Origin: Bin80 sp965220935
GTDB taxonomy: Bacteria; Bacteroidota; Rhodothermia; Rhodothermales; Bin80
Direction: 5' to 3'
Length of the DNA: 64,000 nucleotides
Assembly (NCBI GenBank): GCA_965220935.1
Contig: OZ244857.1
Location: 2,418,001-2,482,000 of the forward strand
The notes under the pieces were generated by a model. The model had not been told where the DNA came from. It saw nothing but the letters and a program-made list of their open reading frames with translations, and ran no database searches. The position numbers and the translations under genes are program-made. Positions 10,092-20,400 of this stretch are shown here, piece after piece (position 1 is the stretch's first letter; the number at the start of each line of letters is the position of its first letter).

Positions 10092-10273
10092 ATTTTTCTC
10101 GGTTATGGAGGGCCCATTTGCACCCCCTCTGATGTAGCCTATATTAATGAACACACCGATGAAATGGGATTCGTAGGTGCCAGTAGCCTTGAACGAATGG
10201 GGGTTGAAGAATCATTGATTCAACTGACACAGGAGTTCAAACAGATTCCATGTCCCGCAGCCTGAAGACCCTA

Positions 10274-10672
10274 ATGATTGAGCAGTGCTATTTTCTCAAA
10301 GATTCTCAGTTTGAAGAATCTGTTGAACAAGGCATCAACCGGTGGATCAACTATCCCGATCCTGTCACGACTGGCTTCATAACTGCGAGAGTCGTGATTC
10401 ATCCACAAATAGGACACGATTTCCATTGTCGCCCCGTACGAGAGGAATTAAGTGTTGCCGTTGAGCAATGTATTGAAGAATCTCACCAAATCTTGTCAGA
10501 GGGAGATGCGGTAGAGATTCCTGAGGGACTCCCCCATGCCTCATTCAATATTGATCAAACCTCAGCTGAACTCTTTGGGGTTCTGACTCCAGCACAAATT
10601 GAATCCGTTCTTTCTGAAGATGTATCATCTATATCGCCTTGGAATGCTCTCCTACCTGCCAATTTGCCATGA
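10274..10672 (+). CDS. Cupin-domain protein
   Basis: About 132 residues from the ATG at 10274. An earlier ATG at 10250 would overlap the upstream gene's stop. The segment ARVVIHPQIGHDFHCRPVRE to EGDAVEIPEGLPHASFNI is a single cupin barrel with the usual G-x5-H...E and P-x4-H spacing, although the first motif is degenerate. Cupins bind metals and act as sugar isomerases, dioxygenases or sensors; none of these can be chosen here. It lies 8 bp after the TIM-barrel gene and overlaps the dehydrogenase gene by ATGA, so it belongs to one transcription unit with them. Confidence 0.75.
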   Translation: MIEQCYFLKDSQFEESVEQGINRWINYPDPVTTGFITARVVIHPQIGHDFHCRPVREELSVAVEQCIEESHQILSEGDAVEIPEGLPHASFNIDQTSAELFGVLTPAQIESVLSEDVSSISPWNALLPANLP

Positions 10673-12519
10673 TGAAATCATTTCCCGTCCCTATTTTGTT
10701 TCTGGTACTAGTAACCGGCTGTGCCAGCGAAGCAGTGCTGAAATATCCATCGGTCACCAATGGTGTTACTATGCAGGAAATCCAGCTACCGCTGACACCT
10801 CAAGAAACCCTCTCGAGGCTTGAAGTTCCTTCTGGATTTGACGTTCATATCTTCGCACATGAACCAGATATTGTCAACCCCATTGCGCTCACATGGGACG
10901 AACGCGGCCGTTTATGGGTGGTTGAGTCAAAGAATTATCTTCATGATCATGTTGGAGAACAATCGGGGCGTGATAGAATAACAATCTGTGAAGATACCGA
11001 CGGCGATTATCGGGCCGATCGGTTCATACGATTTGCAGAAAACCTTCCTCCAACCACTGGTATTACCCTTGTGCAAGAAGGGGCTATCGTTGGTCAAGCA
11101 CCGCATCTGGTATTACTCAAAGATATTGATGGAGATGATCAAGCGGATGAAAAGCATATTCTATTGGAGAATGCCTTTGGCACCCATGCTGTGATGAGCA
11201 ATCTAAAAATCGGATTAGACAACTATCTTTGGGGTGCTGTTGGAGACAGTGGACTCTACAAGACTGGCCAAGCGCCAGACCCTGATGCGCTCATTCTTTC
11301 AAGAGGAATTTTTCGGGTTCGTACCGATGGAACAGACCTAGAACCGATTGCTGAATTTGACAATAATACTTGGGGGTTAGGAATTGGGGAAGATAATATG
11401 ATCTATGGATCTACGGCCAATAACAACCACGCAGTTGTTGTTGGTATTCCCATGAGATACGCTATTGGTAAAAATACGGCCAATGTTCAGAGTCACTCTA
11501 TTGTCAAACATTCTTCACCTCGCCAACTTCAGCAATCTGACTTTCAGGATGGGTTTGCCGCGGCAGCGGGTGCATTTCCATACAATGGTCGGCGCTTCCC
11601 TTCTAAATATTGGGGATCTCTCATGATTGCCGAGCCAACCGCTCATAACGTTCATGTTGGGATTCTTGAACCCCATGGCAGTATTAAAAAAGAATCTGAT
11701 GGAGAGATCTTGAATATTCTGGCCAGTAGTGATAAATGGGTCGCCCCAGTTTTTGCGGACATTGGACCTGACGAGAATTTATGGATCGCCGATTGGTACA
11801 ACCCAGTCATTCAACATAACCCCGATAGCAGAGGCGTGGTCAATCAGATCTGGAATGATCATACTGGAGAGGGAAATGCACATCTTAACCCGTTACGTGA
11901 TCAAGAGCACGGGCGGATTTATGTGATCTCATACGGCAATCCATCTTCACCTATAAGTCTTTCCTATGAAGATCCAGAAGGCCTCTTAGATGCCTTAGAG
12001 AGCAGCAATCAGTTTTGGCGCCTCACTGCGCAGCGAATGCTGATTGAACGCAATTCACAGGGACTAGAGGACGATTTGATGCATCTTGTAAAGCGTCAAG
12101 CATTAGATGTAACAGGTTTTGACCCTGGAGCAGTTCATGCTCTTTGGACATTAAAGGGACTTGGCCTTGAAGAGGCAGTATCACAGGTTTCTCCAATCGC
12201 GTTATCGCATCCATCGGCTGCTGTACGAAAGGCAGGGATTCAAACTCTACCGATCTCGAATCAGAGCAGTGCGTTACTGATTGAGCATCAGATCTTTCGT
12301 GATGAAGAGTTGAGTGTGCGACTGACGGCACTGTTAGCGGCGATTGATTATGGTTTCAATTCACATCCAGACTTGTTATCATCGGCTCGAAGGGCCCTAC
12401 TCGGTGGAGATGATTGGATCGCTGCGGCGTATTTCGCTCTATCACCGATTGGCATCATCAAATCAGACCCAGCACCGCTTCCAATCCAAAACTCTTTCCA
12501 TCGGCGCATATCAAACTGA
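10669..12519 (+). CDS. PVC-type membrane-bound dehydrogenase (beta-propeller plus HEAT repeats), lipoprotein; 3' end frameshifted
   Basis: Start chosen at 10669 (MMKSFPVPILFLVLVTGC), which gives a lipoprotein signal and a 4-bp ATGA overlap with the cupin gene. The body is a sorbosone/glucose-dehydrogenase-like propeller (GFDVHIFAHEPDIVNPIALTW, DERGRLWVVESKNY, EDTDGDYRADR, DENLWIADWYNP, HNPDSRG). HEAT-like helical repeats follow (about residues 450-600). The frame breaks near 12490 in an AAAA run. The next frame continues naturally with KTLSIGAYQTDVPDG, so the original protein was longer. No cytochrome c CxxCH motif is seen. It probably oxidises a sugar or alcohol in the periplasm. Confidence 0.8.
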   Translation: MMKSFPVPILFLVLVTGCASEAVLKYPSVTNGVTMQEIQLPLTPQETLSRLEVPSGFDVHIFAHEPDIVNPIALTWDERGRLWVVESKNYLHDHVGEQSGRDRITICEDTDGDYRADRFIRFAENLPPTTGITLVQEGAIVGQAPHLVLLKDIDGDDQADEKHILLENAFGTHAVMSNLKIGLDNYLWGAVGDSGLYKTGQAPDPDALILSRGIFRVRTDGTDLEPIAEFDNNTWGLGIGEDNMIYGSTANNNHAVVVGIPMRYAIGKNTANVQSHSIVKHSSPRQLQQSDFQDGFAAAAGAFPYNGRRFPSKYWGSLMIAEPTAHNVHVGILEPHGSIKKESDGEILNILASSDKWVAPVFADIGPDENLWIADWYNPVIQHNPDSRGVVNQIWNDHTGEGNAHLNPLRDQEHGRIYVISYGNPSSPISLSYEDPEGLLDALESSNQFWRLTAQRMLIERNSQGLEDDLMHLVKRQALDVTGFDPGAVHALWTLKGLGLEEAVSQVSPIALSHPSAAVRKAGIQTLPISNQSSALLIEHQIFRDEELSVRLTALLAAIDYGFNSHPDLLSSARRALLGGDDWIAAAYFALSPIGIIKSDPAPLPIQNSFHRRISN

Positions 12520-12889
12520 CGTCCCCGATGGCCTTATAAAATTTGATATCCCTGTGCTCACAGCTTTTGAAGGTCAGCAGATCACGATAATTTTTTGAAT
12601 TTACACCCTGATTTTCACAACGTTGTCATTGTGAATCAAGTTACAGATATTGAAGATTTCGGAAAAGAACTAAATGGCTACATGACAGATCCATCAAGTC
12701 CGGAGACCGAATATATTCCTCCTAATAGCATTGACCATGTGATTGGCTCTACAGGCGTGCTGTCTCAAAGCCAGTCTACAAGTGTAACGCTCAGTCCGCT
12801 CCTTAATGGGGGCTATCCATTGTTATGTACTGTACCAGGGGCACTGGCAATTAATGCAAACAAATTTGAACATCATTGAGCCTCCAAAC
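12500..12889 (+). pseudogene. Plastocyanin/azurin-like domain, broken by two homopolymer frame changes
   Basis: Read across frames, this stretch gives TAFEGQQITIIF, then NLHPDFHNVVIV (the first copper His region), then PLLNGGYPLLCTVPG and HWQLMQ (the Cys...His copper ligands). This is the cupredoxin fold that often follows PVC-type dehydrogenases. The first break is at about 12590 in a T6 run, where one more T restores the frame. The second is at about 12838 in a G4 run, where one less G restores CTVPGHWQL. It was probably part of one fused protein with the dehydrogenase and the ThuA-like domain, and would act as an electron acceptor. The single-base homopolymer nature leaves sequencing error possible. 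Confidence 0.7.
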
Positions 12890-13582
12890 ATGCCTCGTAA
12901 TGATGCTGGATGGATATGGTCCGGTTCTAATCCTGATCTCCCTCCGATCGTCTATCTCGCTGGCGCCACAAGCCGGACATCCCAGTCTCATCATCATGCC
13001 AGAGCGTTTGGATTTTCTGACGGGCAGATCCTCTTCAGCAATGGTGAACGGACATACATCTATACCGAAGATGCTGATCAAACTTTTGAGCGCCTACTTG
13101 ATGATGTAGCACTTCTTGCACTGGCAGATAACAAATCATTGAACGATTCCAGAGCCGCGATGCTATCATTAACCATGTCAACGCGGGCCGACCTCTCATC
13201 ATTACACACCCTGCTACATGGGACGACTGGCCAACCTTTTAATGAGAGACTTGTCGGAGGTGGAGCACGAAGCCACGAACCCCTTAGAGCGTTAACTGTG
13301 GAGGTTCTCCAACGTAATCACCCCATAATGACTGACATTCCCGAAAAATTTGAAATTACTGACGAGCTATATCGCGCCGAGTTGAACTTAGACGCTCACG
13401 CAAATATCTTGGCTATAGGACGGTCTCATGAAACCCGTGATATCTATCCTGTGATGTGGACTCACCAAGTGAGTGATGGGGTGATTTTTGCCAATACTCT
13501 GGGGCATGATGATCAAGCACATAATCATATGGCTTACAAACAAATCATGTTCAATGCGCCAAAATGGCTGCTTGGTGATTGA
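12890..13582 (+). CDS. ThuA-like (trehalose-utilisation/glutamine-amidotransferase-fold) domain protein
   Basis: About 230 residues from the ATG at 12890; the same frame is open from 12806. IVYLAGATSRTSQSHHHARAF is the ThuA N-terminal strand with its His cluster. The C-terminal half has the family pattern HPIMTDIPEKFEITDELYRAEL, YPVMWTHQVSDGVIFANTLGHD and NAPKWLLGD. ThuA-like domains are commonly fused or adjacent to PVC-type dehydrogenases and cupredoxins, as here. Because the reading frame follows directly from a frameshifted cupredoxin segment, this may be the C-terminal part of a formerly single protein rather than a stand-alone gene. Confidence 0.75.
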   Translation: MPRNDAGWIWSGSNPDLPPIVYLAGATSRTSQSHHHARAFGFSDGQILFSNGERTYIYTEDADQTFERLLDDVALLALADNKSLNDSRAAMLSLTMSTRADLSSLHTLLHGTTGQPFNERLVGGGARSHEPLRALTVEVLQRNHPIMTDIPEKFEITDELYRAELNLDAHANILAIGRSHETRDIYPVMWTHQVSDGVIFANTLGHDDQAHNHMAYKQIMFNAPKWLLGD

Positions 13583-13741
13583 TGACTTGTTATCCCTAAT
13601 GGTTCAATTTTATCGGTTTCATTGACCAAATCTATCACTCCAGTAAATTCCCCTGGAATGTTAACAAGCAGAATACACCTCCTCCCTCCCACATGCGTTA
13701 GCCTGTCAAAATCGCAGTTCAGCCCCACTTAGAGGCAGCGC

Positions 13742-13987
13742 TTAAACAAACACCCGACAGTAATCCATCCCTGGGCATCCATTATTCTGATCAATCTGTC
13801 CTCCGATACTGTCTTGAATGATGGTATAAATCTGATTCCGAAGGGCCGTGGATTCCCACAGAGACTTCAAGTCCAAGATCATGCAAGGAATATCATCTCT
13901 GGACCGCAGGTCTACATCAATCTCCTCTATGGGATCAACACCGCAAGTCAGTGCAACATTAGCGTCTCTCGCATAGCAATTTTAGGC
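13742..13987 (-). pseudogene. ISNCY/IS5-like transposase N-terminal remnant
   Basis: A minus-strand frame reads DPIEEIDVDLRSRDDIPCMI, then LWESTALRNQIYTIIQDSIG and NGCPGMDYCRVFV, then stops at 13742. This is the start of the ISNCY-type transposase family (usual form: PIEEV.LD.RSRDDIP, TP.LRE.VF.IL, NGRPGM.LW.I.VLG). There is an in-frame stop immediately upstream and everything after about 80 residues is missing. It is a relic without recognisable ends. Confidence 0.65.
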
Positions 13988-14495
13988 TAAATGAATGTCA
14001 AAGATTTTTGAATCATTGGGTAAATCTGAGTAAATGCACGCTAAATGGCCAACTTACCGTTGATATCAAATAGAAAGGCATTGCTCAAGATAAAGAGGAA
14101 ATTCTTTGACGAAGATACGGGTGTCCTTAAAATGCCACTCAATAGGCTTAAATGATGCTTTTATACTCAAATTGGGCTATATTAGGGGTTCTTGGGCAGG
14201 CACTGTCTATGATCACGAATTCAGCTTTGATCTTCAACGCTATATCTGGATTCAGGAAGCATTCACGACACCACCGTATCCATTCCAATGGATCATGTTA
14301 TGTGGGATTTCGTATAGATGCTAATGTTCGCAAAAATGTCTGAAGGGCCTCTTTCTGATCTCATTGATTTCTTGCTTGCATGAATCAGTCTGATCTATTT
14401 TGACGATACTTATGTATTGCTAACATCAATGAATCTTTTACGATTGACTGAGTAGTAATGATGACCTATTCCTGCACGCCGACTAACGTCAATCC
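13988..14495. other. Gene-poor gap before the giant adhesin gene
   Basis: Short open frames on both strands show no recognisable motif or convincing ribosome-binding site. No tRNA-like or repeat structure was seen. It should contain the promoter of the adhesin gene that starts at 14496. The 160 bp from 13583 to 13741 are likewise empty. Confidence 0.5.
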
Positions 14496-17400
14496 ATGAA
14501 AGTAGAGTCATTTGTAAAACCTCCCAGTCAATTCCCCAAAATGCGTCACAGGTACTCCATAGAAGTGTATTCTGCTGAAACGCGGAGGTTTTGCAAAAGC
14601 TTCAGTATTTTCATCAAGTCAGCGAATTGCATCGTGTCTCAATTCATATATATAGCACTATCTATTTCGTTATGGTTGACCGAGAGTCACGCCATTGAGG
14701 TCTCCCAATGGGATGTGTCTGATCGCATGAATCCATCATCTACCATACATGATGAAACCAACACTTCTCCGTTAACTCATTCATCTCATCCACGATCAAA
14801 TCATTCAAGCTGTACTGCTGACGATAATGTGAATCCCAATGGATATGAGGGCATTTCCAGATTTGTAATGTCCGATAAAAAGAATGGATACACTAACTGG
14901 AATTTGAATTTCCATTTTAACCGCCTATTTAAAGAAGGAGAAAAAGAGACTTTTCATTTCAGGCTTTCATCTGCGCCCACTTCAGATGTCACGGTTACAA
15001 TTAAAGAGATTTCTAAACATCGTAACATAGTAAAAATTTCGGGGAGTTCTGATAATACACTAACATACACGATGTCTAACTGGTGTGTGGTGCAGAAAAT
15101 GACATTTGAGTTTTTGGATAATAATTCGGTAGACAATTATGCGGGCAAGTTTGCCCGGTTTCGATTTTATCCTGAAGGTGGAGGTATTGACACTGGAGTG
15201 GACAATTCGCTGAACTGGTACAAATTAATTGATGATGAAAAATCAGGAGGCATAGAGGTGAAGCCTAGTAAACTGATAATGCAAGAAGGAGAAACCCAGT
15301 ATTACTATGTGAAATTGGGTAAAAAGCCGAACGATAGAGTCGTCGTCGGAGTCCCTACCTTAGGATGTTCAAACAAAGACGTTGATCATACACCCTCCTG
15401 TACTCTGAATTTCAATAGGATCAATTGGGACAAGCCTCAAAAAATAAAGGTTACCGCAAAAAGAGACGGCTTGACTACCAACGAACGAACAATATCCTAT
15501 CAGTTACAGGTTTATCCTAAGGAAATTGATCGTAATCCGCCCGTAGTTCAGATTACGATTAAAAATAGTGAGCAACCTATTACCGCAAGCATTGAAAATC
15601 TACCCGAAAAGATCAGTACAAAGGACATACTCTCAGCCGAGATCATATTTTCTGAGACTGTAACAGAATTTGACATAACCGATGTGACCATCTCAGGCGG
15701 TACCCTTGGAATATTATCAGGGAGTGGAGAAATCTATACGCTTCCCATAACCCCCAATGGTAATACTGATGTAAAGGTCACCGTCAAAAAGGATGCTGCA
15801 AAAAGTGGTTTACTTACTGGACCAGACCGTGATGTTTCCTTTACAGTAAAATGGGACAACGGTCCTCCTGATGTGGAGATTAGCGGTGTCCCGCCAAAGA
15901 TTAATTCCACGGAAAATTTTACGTCAATATTCACCTTTTCCGAAGATGTGACGGAATTTTTGAAATCAGATGTGGAGGTCTCTGGTGCAACTAAAGGCGC
16001 ATGGTCAGCCAGTAGTGCGACCACCTATATGTTATCTATCCGGCCATCGGGGGATGATGATGTTGTGATCACTGTGCCTGCCAACGTAGCAACCTATGGT
16101 ACAGACAGCGGGCCTGCAAAGGCGGTCAGTGCAACCGCATTCTGGGATGCCGATGCACCTGGAGTCACTATTAGGGGCCTTCCAAAGAAGATCAATACTA
16201 CAGAGACCCTCACCGCGACGTTTACCTTCACTGAGGAGGTCACAGGTTTTGAGACAGATGATGTTATCGTTGATGACGGCACGAAGGGAGCATTGGCTGG
16301 CAGTGGCAAAAACTACACGCTCATCGTTACACCCACCGACGGGAAAGACCTCAAACTAACCATCAAGGCCAACAGCGCCACCGATGATTTAAATACTGGG
16401 CCATCGGATGCCGTCAGCGTTACCGTAACTTGGGATGAGGATGCTCCGAATGTGAGCATTACGGGCCTTCCTAAGAAGATCAATACTACAGAGCCCCTCA
16501 CGGCCACCTTTACCTTCAATGAGGAGGTGACAGGTTTTGAGGCTGATGATGTCACTGTCAACGGGGGCACCAAAGGAGCATTTGCGGGCATTGGCACGAA
16601 CTACACGCTAGCTCTCACCCCCACGAGTGGTGAAGATCTGACGGTGATCGTGGCGGCCGATGCAGCCACCGATGGGCTCAACACGGGCCCGACCAGTCCG
16701 GTCAGCCATATGGTAATCTGGGATGCGACGGCACCTGATGTCACGATCACTGAACTCCCTGACAAGATCAACTCTACCGAGCCACTCACGGCGATCTTTA
16801 CCTTCACCGAAGATGTGACGGGGTTCACAACAGAGGATGTCACCGTTTCAGGAGCGACGAAGGATGCATTTACAGCTAGTAGTGCGACCACCTACACACT
16901 TGGGCTCCAACCATTGGGTATAGGGGATGTCACGGTGACCGTGGCCCGTGATGCTGCCTCAGATGGTGTGAACACGGGGCCAACGGATGCGGTCAGTGCC
17001 ACCGTAACTTGGGATGGCGCAACGCCCGGGGTAACCATTTCCGGTGTGCCCGAAAAAATCAATTCGCGCACCACATTTATGACGACCTTTACCTTTTCCG
17101 AGGAGGTCACTGGCTTTATTGTAGACGATGTAACGGTATCTGGGGCAACCAAGGGTGCATCATGGTCTGCCCATACCGAAACCGTATACACGCTATCCGT
17201 GACTCCATCGGGGGATCAGAATGTTGTGGTGACTGTGCCACCCAATGTAGCGACCGACGGGACCAATACTGGGCCTACCACAGCGGTCAGTGCGACCGCG
17301 ATCTGGGATAACAGTGTGCCGACGGTGACGATTACTGGGCTTCCACAAAGAATCACCACAGTGGCCCCATTGACGGTCACCTTCATCTTTTCTGAGGAGG

Positions 17401-20400
17401 TAACAGGGTTTGTGGCAGAAGACATAGAGGTCACCGCTGCCACCAAGGGTAGTTTCACGGGTACACAGAAGAGGTATACCCTGGTTGTGACCCCGACGGG
17501 CATTTCGGATGTGGTGGTCACGGTGAACGCCGACGTAGTTACCGATGGACTCAATACCGGGCCACCTAATAAGGTCACCGCCAAAGCCATCTGGGACCCT
17601 GAGCGCATCGTGACGCTTACTGCAACCTCAAATCAAGTTCCGGAGGGCCAACCTGTGGAGCTGCAGGTGACTCTGCGTGGAGTCCCATTTGTATCAGAAA
17701 AACGTATCCCTTTGAGGTATCCCCAAGGTGCGGCCACCGAGCCCGCCGACTATACGCAGCTACGAAGTATCAAAATTGAAGCGGGTAAAAACATTGGGTC
17801 TGGAATCATCGCGACCCGTGATGATGATGTGTATGAAGGCGATGAAACCTTTACGGTTGCATTAGGAGAGTTGCCCGATGGCTTAACACGAGGAACTCCA
17901 GACGCTCAAACCATCACGATCCAAGAGAATGATACGCCGCCCCCCGTAGAGACGACGCTTGAAGTGGATAAAACGACCGTTAATGAGGGCGATCAAGTGA
18001 GGGTCACGGCCAAGATTGCAGGGGGCTTAGACTACGCGGTTGATGTGCCGCTAACGTACCGCAATGAATCGGCGCAGGACTCGGACTACATGCCAGTCAA
18101 TACTCTCACGATTGCCGCTAAGCAGACAAGTGCCCATGGAATCATCTCTATTAAAGACGATGACTTGCCAGAAAACGATGAGGTCTTTATCGTGTCGCTT
18201 GGACGATTAAGCCCCACTGATCTGCGATCGGGAAACCCCTCGTTTCAGCAGATCACCATTAAAGACCGAACGACTTTGCCCACTGCGGCCCTTTCGGCAG
18301 AGGATGTATCTGAGGGGGAGAATATCACGGTGACCCTCACGCTATCACGGCGCGTGTCAAGCCCTGTGACAATTCCTCTGAAGCTGATTCCTGAGACAGC
18401 GATGCCCGAAGAGGATTATGAGATCCCTGCTTCGCTAGATATGACCGTTGCGGTCGGCGATTCGATCTCTACCCTGGTCATCTCTACGCTGGATGATCAG
18501 CGTTTAGAACCTGACGAAACGCTTCGCATTGCATTTGGGGAGCCGCCTCCGACTGGCGAGTCGATTGTCGTGACCATCAAGGATGATACAGTGCCTAAGA
18601 TTCTCATGGCCCCGTCTATTGCCGTGGTTGAAGGTGGATCCAATACGGTTGATGTCTCACTATCAGCCGCCCCACGGGGTCGGGTCATCGTGACCATGCG
18701 CGGATATAGTGCGCCGCTGAATGCGCCATCTCCTCCACAATTGACCTTTACATCCCAAACCTATGATCAACCTCAGCCTATAACGCTGACCGCTGAGGCC
18801 GATCCAAATAGTGTCAATGAAGAAAGAATGCTCCTATTGACCGCCAATGGTGGTGGATATGTGGGCATCACAAAGCCGTTAAAGGTGGCGATCACCGATA
18901 GAGATGTGGCGCAACTTGTGGTTCAGAGCTCATTAACGGTCCCTGAAGGGGGAACGGCGACGCTGAGCCTATCGTTGGCATCGGCCCCCATGTCGCAAAC
19001 CACGGTGACGCTTGAAGACCATCAGAACCCAAAACTCACATGGGCCCCGCAACGTCTGACCTTTTCAACGACCGACTGGGATCAACCTCAGGGCGTGACC
19101 TTCCAAGCCGAAGAGGATGATAATTTTGTAGACGAGCCACATCAACTGACCCTTCGGGCACAGGGCTACGCTATCCAAGATGTGACGCGCCTTTTGCAGG
19201 TGACCATTGACGATAACGATCAACCAAGTTTAGAGGTGTCCACCAGTACCTTAACGATTCAAGAGGGGGGAACAGAACAGGTTCAGGTCGCCTTAAATGG
19301 TCAGCCGTCTAGTGATGTGACGGTTTCTTTTTCTGCGCACCAAGGGCTTCGTCCACCTCAAAATCTGACCTTTTCAACGACCGACTGGAATCAACCACAA
19401 ACCGTGACCCTTGAAGCTCTGGATGATGACGACTTTGAACATGAAGAATTTGAGTTGATCCTCACCGCCAACGGGGGCGACTATAAACGCGTTACCAAAA
19501 CGATTCAGATCACCATTGAGGACAATGATACGCCCCCGCAGCCTGTGCTCGTGTCCATTAATGACCATCGTGTGACAGAAGATGAGAAAAAAGTTCAGTT
19601 GAATGTGGAGCTGAGTCGCGCGACAGAGGAAGTTGTGACGGTTCAATATCAGAGCTCGGACCTAACCGCCCAAGCGGGATCCGACTATACAGCATCCAGG
19701 GGGCTTGTGATCTTTGATCCACAGGCAACCCAGGGCATCATTCAGTTTGACATTAACAACGATGAGGATCCTGAAGGCGCCGAAACCTTTGAAGTGACCC
19801 TGTCAAATCCAACCAATGCACGTCTTGGGCGAGCCACCGGGATCGTCACCATCCTGGACCCGAATCCTGTATCTATTGTGCGCATTGAAGATGCGGTGAT
19901 TGAAGGCGATGCCATGCATTTTGAAGTCCATATCTTTCCTCCAAGCGCAGAGGCCATGATGCTTCACTATCAGACCGAGGACGGGACGGCCAAAGCTGGA
20001 GAGGATTATCAAGCTATGTCAGGCCTATTGGAGATCGCGCCGGCGGTGAAAACCATGACCCTTGAAGTTCCACTGCTTGGTGCACCACTACAACCCGAAA
20101 CATTTAGGGTCCGTTTGGAAACCTCCGACCCCATTAAACTTGAAAAAGCCGTTGCTACAGCGACCATCACTGAAGATGTTGAGCCACGGATAGGCCTATC
20201 AGAAGCCATCGTTGCTTATACCGCTCGATTTATGCGCGTATCGGCGTCCGAGATTATTGAAGGATTACAACAGCGGCTAAAAAACCAACCCTCGGCTTGC
20301 TCGGCGGCCTCTCGCCACGAAACGGCGCGTTTGTGGGAATCAGTGTGGCAGCCATCTCTGAGCGAGCTACTCAGTGGCTGTCACATGACCTCTACGCGCG

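Larger units (their letters stand above)
8040..10265 (+). pseudogene. TIM-barrel (PEP-hydrolase-like, PF09370-type) protein, deleted internally and split by an ISL3 element
   Basis: The N-terminus (VAGTEISAKFIEKGGADL) is followed at about 8190 by a frame change. The frame then reads IYNSGRFRMSGHGSTA, GDANTIALD, GFSGINNFPT and ADVMIAHMGCT, the hallmarks of the TIM-barrel 'signal transduction/PEP hydrolase' family. At 8711 the frame runs into an IS. The C-terminus, GGPICTPSDVAYINEHTDE...GFVGASSLER, resumes at 10100. Removing 8712-10091 and one target duplication restores the frame exactly (FLGYGGPIC). Two independent lesions make the gene dead as read. The family is often next to Tm-1-like genes; its reaction here is unknown. 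Confidence 0.85.
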
